The notes: generated by a model from the sequence alone, not told the origin. DNA of 64,000 nucleotides from Glebionis coronaria (GCA_025667525.1 JANFOE010000584.1:154001-218000), one strand, 5' to 3'. Positions 1 to 11,460 are shown, counted from the first letter of the stretch. Made by a program: numbers and translations.

Positions 1-2
1 AA

Positions 3-3000
3 ACGCATGACTTAATAAACATGATGGCTAGTTTTTTCCAAGGTAATCAACCCTCTTCTTCGGGTACTCTTCCGAGTAACACCGTTGCGAATCCAAGAGG
101 GGAGATGAAAGCAATCACCACTCGCAGTGGCAAAGGTACTAAGGAACCCGAGCTTCCTATACCTCCACCGGTGATTGTGACTAAGGAGAACGAGTCACCT
201 GCTCCTATTCCTCATCCTTCTCCTTCCCCAATTTCTCTGCCTCTTACTTCTACCCCTCCTCCACCCAAGGATGTGAGTGATCCTTAGATCCCAAAGCCTT
301 CCTCTTCTTCCGATATACCTTATCCATCAAGGTTGAGGAAAGAGAAGCTCAAAAGCAAGGACGATATTCAGGTTTCGAACTTTCTAAAAATGTTTAAAAA
401 ATTGAATTTCAACATCTCCTTCGCTGAGGCTCTCGCTCACATGCCCAAATACGCGAAAATGTTCAAAGATCTTCTTAGTGACAAGGAGAAGCTTCTTGAT
501 ATTTCTATCACCCAACTTAATGAGAATTGCTCTGCAGTCCTCTTAAGGAAATTGCCAACCAAGCTTGGTGATCCGGGTCGTTTCTTAATCCTTTGCAACT
601 TCCCGAGAGTAGAGAATTGCATGGCCCTAGCCGATCTAGGTACCAGTATCAACTTAATGCCTTTAAGTGTGTGGAAGCAATTATCTCTCCCTGAGCTAGT
701 CCCCACCAAAATGACTTTGGAATTAGCTAACCGTACGGTTGCTTATCCAGTGGGGATAGCTGAAGACGTCTTTGTAGGAGTCAACAAATTCACTTTTCCT
801 GCCGATTTCGTCGTTGTGGACTATGACATGGACCCTCGTGTGCCATTGATTGTTGGTCGTCCATTCCTGAGGACCGGTCGCACTCTCATCGATGTTGAAG
901 CCGGTGAGCTTATCATGAGAGTGGGTGATGATAAAATCGTCTTCAACATGGGAAAGTTGTCTAAACAACCTTATTCATACGAGAGTGTTAATTGTATTGA
1001 CGTTCTTGATGAGGCTTGTGAAGAACACTTCAAAGATGCTTGCAAAAGTATTCCTACATCTCTTCCCAATGTTGAGACCGTTTCCTCTATCGATTCATCA
1101 CTATCTCTATTTGGAGAAAGTGATTTCCTTTGGAAAGATTTGGAAGCCACCATGGGAGATGTGAACTTAGCTAATGACGATTCTACCACCAATTGGGATG
1201 AAGATCTCCGCCTCATTGAGAACCTTCTTAAAGAAGACAATCCTTCCCCACCATCTCCCACGGTTATTGCTATCGATGTGCCGATTTTGAAAACGCCTCC
1301 CATCGAAAATCATCCGGAATTAGAACTTAAGGAGTTGCCGCCCCATCTCGAATATGTGTTCCTTGAAGAAGAGAAGAAGTCGCCCGTCATCATCGCGAAG
1401 GACTTAAAAGAAGACGAAAAATCTCGCCTCATCGCCGTGCTTAAAGATCATAAGAAGGCAATTGCTTGGAAAATTTACGATATCCGCGGAATTGATCCGA
1501 ACTTTTGTACTCACAAGATTCTCATGGAAGATGACTTTAAACCCACAATTCAGAGCCAAAGAAGGGTTAATCCTCGTATTCATGACGTCATCAAACAAGA
1601 GGTTATCAAACTTCTAGATGTCGGCTTGATCTACCCTATTTCGGATTCGCCGTGGGTAAGTCCCGTCCATTGTGTGCCCAAGAATGGCGGAATAACCGTT
1701 GTTTCCAATGAACACAACGAGTTGATTCCCACTCGTCTCGTTACTGGGTGGAGAGTTTGTATTGATTATCGCAAGCTCAATGATGCCACGAGAAAATACC
1801 ACTTTCCTCTTCCCTTCATGGATCAAATGCTCGAGCGTCTAGCTGGTAATGACTATTACTGCTTCTTAGACGGTTTCTCCGGGTATTTTCAAATTCCCAT
1901 CGATCCCAAGGACCAAGAAAAGACCACATTCACTTGTCCCTATGGAACATTTGCTTACAAATGTATGCCTTTTGGTTTATGCAATGCTCCTGGGACATTC
2001 CAAAGGTGTATGATGGCTATCTTCCATGACATGGTGGAAGACACTATGGAAGTATTCATGGATGATTTCTCGGTTTATGGCGATTCTTTCTCTGCTTGCC
2101 TTGCCAATTTAGAACGTATGCTAAAGCGGTGTGAAGACACTCGCCTTGTTCTTAATTGGGAAAAATGCCATTTTATGGTAAAAGAGGGCATCGTACTAGG
2201 ACACAAGATCTCCAAAGCCGGTCTTGAAGTAGACCGTGCTAAAGTCGATGTTATCGCTAAGTTGCCTCCACCTTCAACCGTGAAGGGTGTGAGAAGTTTC
2301 CTTGGTCATGTGGGCTTTTACCGTCGATTCATCAAAGATGTTTCTCAAATCGCTCGCCCGATGACCCACCTCTTGGAAAAAGACACTCCTTTTATCTTTT
2401 CCAAAGAGTGTATCGAAGCCTTCAACTCGCTTAAGGATAAGCTAACTAAGGCACCCGTTTTGGTTACCCCTAATTTGGAGCTGCCTTTCGAGTTGATGTG
2501 CGATGCTAGTGACTTTGCTATTGGTGCGGTTTTGGGCCAAAGAGTGAACAAACACTTCCAACCAATCCACTATGCTAGCAAGACAATGACTGGGGCTCAA
2601 TTGCATTATACGACAACCGAAAAAGAGCTTTTAGCTGTTGTCTATGCCTTTGAAAAGTTCCGCCCCTATCTTGTCCTTTCCACCACAATCGTTTACACTG
2701 ATCATTCCGCGTTGAAGTACTTGTTGACTAAACAAGATTCCAAACCAAGACTTCTCCGCTGGGTTTTGCTACTCCAAGAATTTAAAATCGAAATTCGCGA
2801 TAAAAAAGGAGCTGAAAACCTAGCCGCGGATCATCTCAGTAGACTTGAGGATCCTTACCAAGGGGATCATCCGAACAAAGAAATCAATGATTCTTTCCCC
2901 TTGGAGACCTTAATGTCTATCAATTCGAGTTCTGATGAAACCCCGTGGTTTGCGGACATTGCAAACTACTTGGCAGGTGGAGTTCTCAAGGAAGGGTTAA

Positions 3001-4229
3001 CATCCCAACAAAAGAAAAAGTTCTTTAAAGATGTTGAACACTATTTCTGGGACGACCCTTACCTATTCAAACAATGTGCCGACTTGATTATTCGCCGATG
3101 TGTTGATGGACCGGCAGATTTAGAAATCCTTGACGCTTGCCACAAAGGACCCACCGGTGGTCACTTTGGTCCCAACTACACCGCTAAAAAAGTGTTTGAC
3201 TCGGGATTTTATTGGCCCACCATCTATCGTGACGCTCACGAGATGGTTAAACATTGTGATGCTTGCCAAAAACAAGGCAAGATCACACATAAAGATGAGA
3301 TGCCTCAGAATTTCATTCAGGAATGTGAAATCTTTGATGTTTGGGGTATCGACTTTATGGGGCCATTTCCTTCATCTAAAGGAAACAAATACATCCTTGT
3401 AGCCGTTGATTACGTCTCCAAATGGGTTGAAGCCAAAGCTTTACCCACTAATGACGCAAGGGTGGTTTGTAACTTTTTGAAATTGCTTTTCGCTAGATTC
3501 GGTGTGCCTCGTGCCATTATTAGTGATCGCGGGACTCATTTTTACAACGACCAATTTGCTAGAGTCATGGCTAAGTATGGTGTAAATCATCGTCTTTCCA
3601 CCGCCTACCACCCACAAACTAATGGCCAGGCTGAAATATCCAACCGAGGATTAAAGCGAATCCTTGAAAGAACCGTGGGAGAGCATCGTGCCTCATGGGC
3701 TGATAAACTTGATGATGCTTTGTGGGATTTTCGTACCGCATACAAGACTCCAATTGGTTGTACACCATATCGTCTCGTGTACGGGAAAGCATGACACCTC
3801 CCCATTGAGTTGGAGCACAAGGCTTACTGGGCCTTGAAGTGGGCTAATTTTGATATCAACAAAGCCGGTGATCTACGCAAGATCCAACTCAATGAGCTGA
3901 ATGAACTCCGTAATGATGCTTAGGAAAATTCTTTGATCTATAAGGAGAAGACTAAGCTCATTCACGACTCTAAGATTAAGAACCGAGAGTTCCAAGTTGG
4001 AGATAAAGTTTTACTCTTTAACTCTCGGTTGAAAATCTTTTCGGGCAAGCTAAAATCTCGTTGGTCCGGCCCATTCACCATTGCCCAAATTTTTCCATAT
4101 GGTACTCTCGAGCTCGCTCAACCTAATGGACCGAATTTTAAGGTGAATGGCCAACGAGTGAAATTGTACTTTGGTGAGGACATCTCTCAGGAGATGATTC
4201 CATCCCTCACCACGTTCCCCATGAACTAA
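3..4229 (+). pseudogene. AthA: Athila-type Ty3/gypsy gag (3' end)-protease-RT-RNase H-integrase polyprotein, interrupted by stops
   Basis: One reading frame encodes the polyprotein of an Athila-lineage LTR retrotransposon, entering the window inside gag. In-frame stops lie at 285-287 (TAG), 3792-3794 (TGA) and 3921-3923 (TAG). The central 333-3794 part is open for 1153 codons. Counting from 333, motifs are the protease DLGTS at residue 101, the RT motif FMDDFSVYG at 575, the RNase H CDAS motif at 723, the integrase HHCC zinc finger from about 937, and the integrase catalytic triad D1007, D1065 and E1101 (DD35E spacing). The end after 3933 holds the integrase C-terminal region (FQVGDKVLLFNSRLK). 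The FSVYG form of the RT motif is typical of Athila. These enzymes process gag, copy the RNA and insert the cDNA. The stops make this copy unlikely to act alone, but the catalytic core is unbroken. Confidence 0.93.
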
Positions 4230-4574
4230 TTTTGGGTCAAGTCAGGCTCGTGACTCGGTTATCAAAAACAAGCGCTCCTCGGGAGGCAGCCCGAGTATCT
4301 ATCCCTTTTCGTTTTAACCTCCTAAGTGTAGGGGGACCCATATAGGTGTTTGTCTTTGTGTGGTGATGTGATTACAGGGATGAATGCACTTTTGGAACCT
4401 TCGAAGAACCGTGCTCCTGTGTTATCCGAAATCTGGTTCTATCTCTCAACTATCGTGATTCAATTTTCTTCATACTCACATTTAAAATTGATCACTTTAG
4501 TCGTCTCTTCCTTAACTTGAGTTAACCAACGTGCACAATGTCATAAGTGTAGGGGAGATTTTTCCCACATGTTT

Positions 4575-4594
4575 AAACATTGAGGACAATGTTT
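4575..4594 (+). other. AthA conserved perfect hairpin (8-bp stem, AGGA loop)
   Basis: AAACATTGAGGACAATGTTT: the two 8-base arms are perfect reverse complements around an AGGA loop. The same 20 bases occur in AthB at 57510-57529 and, on the minus strand, in AthC at 47964-47983. Each is followed by a polypurine-like tract. Conservation among elements with unrelated LTRs suggests a cis-acting RNA structure; its role is inference. Confidence 0.8.
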
Positions 4595-5084
4595 ATCTTA
4601 AGTGTAGGGGAGACTTCTATCAAAGTTTTAAGTGGACTTTTCTATGAAAATGCCTTCATTTAACCGGAAAATCATCTTTATCAACATTTTTCAAATTTTT
4701 AATTAACTTTGGCCATTTTGTCATACTTTTTAAATTTTTCTCGCTGCTTTCATATGTACATATCCCGCAATAAAGTAAATAATATTAATAAAGTGGTGTA
4801 GCTAGTTTAGAAATCTTTGACGTATTAGGCCCGTTGCGATTATTTTGACTCAACCCGAATAGACTTATTCAAGTTTATTCTAGCTAGTATCCTTAACCAT
4901 GTAGACCTTAATTGGTTATTAGGCTAAGTATCCACGAGTCTCATTACTTGAGATTTTAAATTGTGGAGGACGAGTAATGATAGAGTCAATTATAAGTCGG
5001 TATCCTTGCACTAGCTCACTTGGTGTAATTATTTGCCTATTCTCCCATCACTTGCTAATAATTTATCTGCAATAAGTAAGGTCG

Positions 5085-5840
5085 TACGATTTGAAAAGTT
5101 ACTTAGCTTCTAGCCCAAGATCGTTTAAAAGTTGCTCGGTAATGATAAGAGTTCATAGCCAGGGCATAACTTACGAAGCGGGGCGCGAAGATTGGCGAGT
5201 CCGAAAAAGCCCTAACAAGGCATGAGGATTCCATTTTATTGCTGAAGATCCAAAGTGATGTGAAAAGCATTATTCCCAAAATCAATTTGAAGGATCAAGA
5301 CTCACGACGAAAAGCAATCAACTCCCATAAAGATCATGGAGAAGTCTATCCGAAAAGACCCTAACAAGGTATGAGGATAAATAGATCCAAGTCCGAAAAG
5401 GAGGCGGATCGTTGTATCTCAAAATCCCAATTAGAGATTGAAGAAATAATCATGAAGTCGTGGTCAACAAAGTTGGAGTATCCCTCAAAAGTCTCCAAGT
5501 GAAGAAACTCTATTAACGATGAGAAGACCATTATCTCAAGAACGTTTCTTAAGATATGAAGTATGAAGTACATGCCAAATATCTGCCCGAGAAAGGTCTC
5601 AAATCATGAACCAAGTTATGCCAAGATATGAACTTTTTGATATCCTGAGAAGCAGTTTTAAGAGATTTTGTCCTTTAGCTAACTATTGATCAAATCGTAC
5701 TACTTTGCTTTCAGCCTAAATAAACTATCAAAATAAGTCCCAAAAATGCATCTTCATGATCATTCTAAGACAAAAATAAAATATAAGAAGATACACCTAG
5801 GAATAAGGGAGTTTAAGCATTTAATTAAGCCATGTGTGTA
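5085..5840 (+). other. Conserved non-coding block shared by AthA and AthB
   Basis: Side-by-side reading with 58095-58820 shows long near-identical runs, such as CTTCTAGCCCAAGATCGTTT, GAAGCAGTTTTA and CACCTAGGAATAAGGGAGT, without an open frame. The final part is also recognisable in AthC (46905-47000, minus strand). Overall identity by eye is about 80-85%, although the LTRs of the elements do not align. A role in packaging, dimerisation or 3'-end function is inference. Confidence 0.75.
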
Positions 5841-6154
5841 AGTGTTTGATATGCTAACTTATAATAACAATGATCTCGTTTTTAAGCTTAGTTTGGGGAA
5901 CGTGAAACTTGAGGATGATAAATCTTCGCAGCACCAAAGCCCTAATGTAAGTCCTTGATTTCTTTGCAAGTTATTTCCATATAGCTATTTTCAAGTGAAA
6001 ATGGTTTTCTAACCTTTTTTTTCCTTAAAGTTTTAATTTCTCTTAGTACTTTAATTTTTGTCTAGTAGTATTTTAATAAGGCCAAGGTTGATTGATTATG
6101 AGAAAAGTGTAAATTTGCTTTATCACTAAGCATTGCATGAGGGCATGGCAATGG

Positions 6155-6170
6155 TTAAGTGTAGGGGATT
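6155..6170 (+). other. AthA polypurine tract
   Basis: TTAAGTGTAGGGGATT sits directly before the LTR start TGATAGG. A purine-rich tract there is the expected plus-strand primer. Near-identical tracts recur inside the upstream non-coding region. Confidence 0.85.
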
Positions 6171-6615
6171 TGATAGGTGTGAAAACACCCATCCTTTTAC
6201 CACTTATTTCTTACTAAAACAAGACCAAAACGCGTGTTTAATATCATTTGTTTGGAATTATGCGTGGTTTTTGTGTTTAATGTGTTTTCAGAGTCAACCG
6301 GATGAATATTGAAGAAAACACGGGATTGCACGGGTTTTATCAAGGAAAAAGACTAAAGACGAAGTTTATTGTCCAAGAGATGCAAAAGATTTGAAGTCAA
6401 TGGGCCTATTTGAAGATTTATCGAAGAAAAGGACCAAAGATGGAAGATTTACATATGTCGAAGAAACTCAAGTCTATTAAACGAAGAAATTAAAAGACGA
6501 GTTGAATTTAATCGTCGACAAATCCCGAATCAGAATCGAAAACGTCAACTTTTCTGAAAAGACGAGAAGACAAGAAGAAAGGGAGAAAGCCCACTCACCA
6601 ACCAACTACTTAGCC

Positions 6616-6623
6616 TATATAAA
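6616..6623 (+). promoter_or_regulatory. AthA LTR TATA box
   Basis: TATATAAA lies 445 bases into the LTR, in GC-flanked context (AGCC before, GG after). It is the likely RNA polymerase II start for the element's transcript. Confidence 0.6.
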
Positions 6624-7059
6624 GGAATCACCCTCACAATTTTGGGCATCTAGTTTTTCTTTCAGTTACACTCTTCCTAGTTCGTAGGAAACCATCTCCC
6701 TTAAGGAGTGGTTTTTAATCTTCTTTGATTTGTTCTTTAATCTTGTAAGTTTGATCCTTTCCTTTTGTTTACTGAATTTTAATCATCAATACAAGTTACC
6801 TTTAATCTTTTCATTCCTCTTGTTCATCATCTTCTTTTTATTCAAAGTTCTTGAGTTCTTATTTAGTTGAGTTTTGATCTTAAAAAGTTGTTAAATTTGT
6901 GTTTTTATGATTGGGATTTGATCCTTGTAGTTAGTAGATGATTTGTGGTTAATTTGGTTAAATCGTTTTGTTTATTTGGATCGATTTGAATAAAATTCGT
7001 GTCCCCTGTTTAAATATCTGTTGCTGTTCTTCGTCCCCAGTTTATTCCGCTTAAGCTAT

Positions 7060-7495
7060 TCATTTTGTCCCCTATTCGGAATATATATATTCCGAATAGT
7101 CTGTTTAATTCTTTCTTTATTCGGAATATTCAATTGTTCCGCATAGCCTAATTTCTTTTTCCTTTATTCGGAATATCAACATATTCCGAGTAACATCAAG
7201 ATTCCGGATAGCCTTAAATGTTCAGCATAGCTTCAATTTATTCCGAGTAACCATCGTATTCCGCATAGTCTCATTTATTCAGCATAGGATTTTTATTCCG
7301 AATTGTCCATTATTCCGAGTATACCTTGTATTCCGCATAGAGTGTATTTATTCTGCATGGTCTTATTTTTCCGCATAGTCTTAACATTCCGAGTAGCCTT
7401 GGTTATTCCGCATGGATATTATTTATTCCGAGTAGTATGTTTATTCAGCATAGTCCAATATTCCGCATAGCCACTTTTATTCCGGATAGAGCAAT
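7060..7495 (+). repeat. Degenerate ATTCCG(C/A)ATAG/AGTA repeat field in AthA LTR
   Basis: More than twenty imperfect copies of a core near ATTCCGCATAG or ATTCCGAGTA occur in about 430 bases, separated by 5-15 variable bases. It includes the inverted pair ATTCGGAATATATATATTCCGAAT at 7075. Spacing is irregular, so this is a dispersed motif field, not a regular tandem array. Confidence 0.75.
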
Positions 7496-7750
7496 TTCAG
7501 TGAGGGTATTTCTCAGTTATTGTTACTGTTTGTTTACATTTTAATTCAAGTTTTACTTTTGATAATTAATTCTTTCTAGTTTACCTTTAATTACCTTACG
7601 CATTTACCTTCTTAGTAACATAGATAACCAAACCCACTTTTTGTCACCAAGAACAAATCATTCCACTTTGAGCTGTAATCAATTCGAGAGGATTCCGAGA
7701 ATTTAATCTTGAACCAATGAAATTCAGTTATCAAGCGCCATATAATTAAC

Positions 7751-8672
7751 TAATCATATTTAGTTAAATATGGTTATGGGTGGAAAGTTAAGGTGGAAGC
7801 AGGGTGAAGTGTGATTGGTTGATTCAAGTGATTGGGACACTTGTCATGTGGAGAGTGATTAAGGTAAGTTCCCTTATCTGCCAAGTTTGGTCCCCCATTT
7901 ATTTACTTCCTTTCACTTGCAAATAAATAAGCCAACATCCGTTTTCCTTTGTTAATAAAGTTTCCAACTTCACACTTTTGCCCTAAAAAGTTTTGTAAAG
8001 TATTTTCAGGGGTATTTCTTGCCAATTCTTGATTTTTAAAGGGTTGATTTGGCATTATCTTCATTGATAATGGTCTTGACTTGTCTTGTTGACTTCTTGG
8101 AGGACTGAATTTGACAAATCATGATTTATGAGGGACCATTTTTGCCATTTCTTCAAAGTCAAGGGTCCTTTTTGCAAATTGACATATTTAAAGGACCAAA
8201 CTTGTAATTTATTGTAACTTGAAGGCCTTCATGGTATGTTTAACTTTGAGGAGGACTAATATTGACAATTTAGTTTTGTTGAGGGACTAAATTTGCCAAT
8301 TCTTCATACTTGAGGGCCCTTTTTGTAAATTTGACAAACTTTAGGGACCAATCTTGTAATTATGAAGATACAAGGGTTTAAAGTGTCAGTTATTCAATAT
8401 TGGAGGACCCTTCTTGCATAATCTTCAAATCTTCAAGGGTTATTCTTGGAAAATCTTCATTAGGGCTTGGTTCATTGTGCGGCTTCGTTTCCCGTGTTCG
8501 TTTTTGCATGATTCTTGTGATCTTTTGTCATTTTCTCAATATCCGTACCTAAAATACACAAGTAACAAACACAAGTAACAAACACAAGCATATATTTAGC
8601 TATTTTCATGATATTTAATGCATTTAAAGCCCTTTTTGGACGATGAGACTATGTATAAAAGCAGTCTCATCA
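7751..8672 (-). repeat. Fragment of an AthC-type LTR, inverted
   Basis: Read on the minus strand from 8672, this begins TGATGAGACTG and forms a subterminal hairpin with AGTCTCATC. It continues in sequence alignable by eye to the start of the AthC LTR (46596 leftward), sharing the blocks TTTCCCGTGTTCG and CTAAAATACACAA. It covers only the U3-like part; no TATA box or downstream LTR sequence is seen. The left limit is uncertain. It could be a truncated solo LTR. Confidence 0.6.
8030..8470. repeat. Degenerate ~45-50 bp repeats (GAGGGACCAAACTTG core)
   Basis: Loose repetition of phrases such as GAGGGACCA..TTGCCAATTCTTCA..CTTGAGGG runs about every 45-50 bases. Similar phrases occur in the AthC LTR at 46130-46400. 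These are repeated U3 sequences of one LTR family. Confidence 0.6.
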
Positions 8673-9379
8673 AGGACCATCTGTTTATTTATTAGAATAA
8701 GAAGGAGTTAGTAATCATTTGTAGACTGCCTTGCGTTGGCCGAGCAGTGAAAACCTGTACCTTGAGTATTCATCATGTGACTTAAGATTTGATCCTTTAC
8801 ATTATTTGACTGTGTGATTAATGATAGTGAAATCTATATTGACTCTTCGAAGATCAGAGCCATAAAGGCTTTGGGTTATATCAAAAAGGAAATACGAATA
8901 TGTTTTGACAAATATTTTATCAAAGGATTATTACGGAATTATTCCCACATACCCAGATCATTTAATTAAACTCCCTTAGGAGTAAATATTTGTGTATACC
9001 TCAAGACAACCTAGGAGGAATTGAGGAAACCATTTAAACCATGACTTGGAAATTGAAACGACAATTTTTGCTTTTCAACTAAGAAAATTTTGACCAAAGT
9101 ATAAACAAAGATTTTTCGAACATGTACAAATCTTGTTAATTATTCTCGATAAATCAACAAAAATCGTGTTAACTAAATTCAAATTTATTTTGAATTTTTC
9201 TATAATTGAACGAACTGATAAATTTAAAATTTTTTACGTTTAGGTTTCATAAAATTTAATATTTATTACTTAATTACTTGTAATATTATCGATGTTTTAA
9301 ACGTCGGATTGAGCAAAACTAATAAAGATAATAGTTGAGACGAAACTAAAACTTAGAAAATATGACGAAAGAATTTCTG
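8673..9379. other. Unassigned AT-rich stretch, probably eroded TekA or AthA sequence
   Basis: I see no ORF, LTR end or RNA gene here. It lies between the inverted LTR fragment and recognisable TekA pol remnants, so it is probably decayed transposon DNA. Confidence 0.4.
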
Positions 9380-10433
9380 AGTGAATTGTGGTCATGATAA
9401 TTATTTCATCAGGGAAGGTGAATGTAGATACTGACACATTATGTAGAAAAGATAAAGAATCAATTAGGATATGTTCCTTAGTAATGAAATGTGCAAATTA
9501 ATTTGCCCGAACAATTTAAAAATAGCTGATGCTAGTAAGAAGGATAATATAGATAATAAAAGGGGGTTCGCGACTAATGTGAACCATTAGTAATAAGAGC
9601 CGATGGCGTTAAATGTTTAAAAGACCGCTTGTGGTTGCCTAAATATGGAGGATTATGAGATTTAGTTATGTTGGAATCTCATAAGTTTAAGTATTCTATT
9701 CATGCCATTTTTGATAAAATGTATCTTTATCTGAAGAAGTTGTACTGATGGCCAATTATGAAGGCAGACATCGCCTCATACATTAGTAAACATCTAACTC
9801 TTGCAAAGGTTAAGGCTGAACGCCAAAAATCCATAAGGATTGCTTCTACAACTTATAATTCTTGTTTGGAAGTGAGATAGAACCACAATGGATTCTTATG
9901 ATAAAACTTCCAAGGTCATCATCTGGATTTGATTCGATTTGGGTCATCGTCGACAGACTGACCAAATCTGCTAATATCATTCCCGTTAATGATAGATTCT
10001 CGATGAAGAAATTAACTCTTTGGTATTTAAAGGAGTTGTGTATGCATGGTGTGCCTGTATCGATCATCTCTATCAAGATCCTCGCTTCACATCGAATTTC
10101 TAGAGATTTCCTCAGAAGTCATTGCGAACGAATCTTGATGAGAGTACTGTTTACCAACCCTAATCGAAGGGACATGGTAAAGTAACGATACAAACACTAG
10201 AAGTCTTTTTTTATGTTTGAATAGTTGACCTTTGGTAATGAACAGGATAATTGCTTTCCTTTGGAGAGATTATCATTGATAATTATCGTATTAGGATTGA
10301 GATCGAATCTTGTGAGGATCTAAATATAAGAGCATCTGTAGGTAGGAATTGGGATGAAGATACCCGACATACACCCATTGTGAGTTGGACATGTCTTTTA
10401 GGTATAAGATTGCCTATGATGACAAATCTAACC
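9380..10433 (+). pseudogene. TekA: chromovirus (Tekay-type) pol remnant, 5' part
   Basis: This is heavily decayed Ty3/gypsy pol. Around 9406-9470 the translation reads GKVNVDTDTLCRKDKE, like the end of RNase H. From 9715 it reads DKMYLYLKKLYW, a stop, then WPIMKADIASYISKHLTLAKVKAE, an integrase zinc-finger region whose cysteines have been lost. From 9905 KLPRSSSGFDSIWVIVDRLTKSA is the integrase core around the first catalytic aspartate region, followed by HGVPVSIIS. Many stops and frameshifts interrupt it. The sequence is cut at 10433 by CopE and resumes at 28508 with the next part of the same protein, so both are halves of one old element. Confidence 0.8.
10429..10433 (+). repeat. CopE left target-site duplication
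   Basis: TAACC directly precedes the 5' LTR and is repeated directly after the 3' LTR. Confidence 0.93.
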
Positions 10434-10754
10434 TGTTAGAAATACGTTTTTACGTATATTAGAAGTATCGGTCACTCCACAATATTATTAATGTTGTAAT
10501 AGCTCGTAGTTAGTGTTACTTATTAAGTTAAGTAAGAAACCGACCCATGGGCTTGTCATGGGTCGGCCCAAGCCCAAATAAGGGCCTTGGATATAAATAC
10601 CCCTTTCCACCATGGAAAGGGGTTGGTTGTTGTTCATTCCTCATTTCATTTGAATAAAAAGACACATAGTTTCTCTCTTACTTTCTCTCTCTAGTTTCTC
10701 TCTCTAGGAATCTTCAACCCACATCATAGATTCATAGGTTATTAGTATTCTACA
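10434..10754 (+). repeat. CopE 5' LTR
   Basis: It starts TGTTAGAAATACG and ends ATTCTACA. It contains two strong inverted repeats (CCGACCCATG with its complement near 10555, and CCTTTCC with GGAAAGG flanking CACCAT near 10610), a TATA box and pyrimidine-rich R/U5 sequence. Substitutions against the 3' LTR are all near the 3' end. Confidence 0.95.
10592..10599 (+). promoter_or_regulatory. CopE 5' LTR TATA box
   Basis: TATAAATA stands in the middle of the LTR, between two hairpin-forming repeats. It is the likely promoter of the element's full-length RNA; the copy in the 3' LTR is at 28345-28352. Confidence 0.7.
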
Positions 10755-10756
10755 TT

Positions 10757-10769
10757 TGGTATCAAGAGC
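10757..10769 (+). other. CopE primer binding site (initiator tRNA-Met type)
   Basis: TGGTATCAAGAGC lies 2 bases after the LTR. The usual copia PBS complementary to the initiator tRNA-Met 3' end is TGGTATCAGAGC; this copy has one extra A. It is still recognisable, but the insertion might weaken priming. Confidence 0.85.
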
Positions 10770-10984
10770 TATAGGGTGATTTAAGGTAATGATTTGTGTT
10801 GTTATTTAGTTTTTGATTATATTATTGTTCTGTAAGAAGATCCATATTGATTCTTGGAGTTTTTGGTGTTTTTGTGATTGGGATTAGTAGATAAGTATTA
10901 GTTTTTACTTATTTTAGTTGAAATCACAAAACTTTTTGGGTAACTTGGTAAAAATCTGGGTTTTTTCATCATCCTTTTGATCGA

Positions 10985-11460
10985 CTGTACACGAAACAAG
11001 GTTTCTGTTTCCCAGACAAAAGTTCCAAACCAAAAGTTCCGGATCAACCAAAGTTCCGGATCAAAAAGTTCCGAACCAAAAGTTCCGGATCAAGGAAAGT
11101 TCCGAATCAAAAAGTTCCGAACCAAAAGTTCCGGATCAAGGAAAGTTCCGGATCAAGGAAAGTTCCGAACCAAAAGTTCCGGATCAAGGAAAGTTCCGGA
11201 TCAAGGAAAGTTCCGGATCAAGGTAAAGTTCCGGATCAAGGGAAAGTTCCGGATCAAGGAAAGTTCCGGATCAAGGGAAAGTTCCGGATCAAGGGAAAGT
11301 TCCGGATCAAAAGAAAGTTCCGGATCAAGGGAAAGTTCCGGATCAAGGAAAGTTCCGGATCAAATCTTCCGAACCAAAAGTTCCGGATCAAGGAGTTCCG
11401 AGCCAAAATATTCCGAATCAACACTTCCGAATCAACAAAAGTTCCGAATCAAGGGATATT
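10985..11460 (+). repeat. CopE leader array: AAGTTCCGGATCAAGG units
   Basis: Roughly 25 copies of a 15-19 bp unit, AAAGTTCCGGATCAAGG with variants TTCCGAATC and TTCCGAACC, lie between the PBS and gag. The array is open in one frame (10977-11489), giving repeated KFRIK/SSGSR peptides. Unit lengths vary and no gag motif is present, so I treat it as a non-coding leader repeat. Confidence 0.85.

Larger units (their letters stand above)
4230..6154 (+). other. AthA 3' non-coding region between pol and polypurine tract
   Basis: About 1.9 kb without a credible ORF follows the pol stop. Many Athila elements have an env-like frame here, but I cannot see one. It opens with a motif also found just after the ORF in AthB and AthC (GACTCGG at 4252-4258, then ATCAAAAACAAG). 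It contains three polypurine-like tracts of the form AAGTGTAGGGG, near 4323, 4546 and 4600. It also has a perfect hairpin at 4575-4594 and a block of about 750 bases (5085-5840) strongly conserved in AthB. The block carries an internal repeat (TCCGAAAAG..CCTAACAAGG, near 5200 and 5349). Confidence 0.8.
6171..7750 (+). repeat. AthA 3' LTR (right end uncertain)
   Basis: The LTR begins TGATAGGTGT after the polypurine tract. A short inverted repeat (GGTGT..ACACC) lies at its start, a TATA box at 6616-6623, and a long AT-rich transcribed part follows. The partner 5' LTR is outside the window, so the end cannot be set by comparison. The last base is a guess, placed before sequence resembling the inverted AthC-type LTR. 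The LTR contains a degenerate ATTCCG repeat field. Confidence 0.65.

Noticed and set aside
4230..6154. An env-like gene in AthA
   Set aside because: No long frame remains and no membrane-spanning or signal sequence is seen; the conservation with AthB is at base level without an open frame.
7060..7495. Regular satellite array
   Set aside because: Core copies are irregularly spaced and diverged, so it is a motif field and not a tandem satellite.
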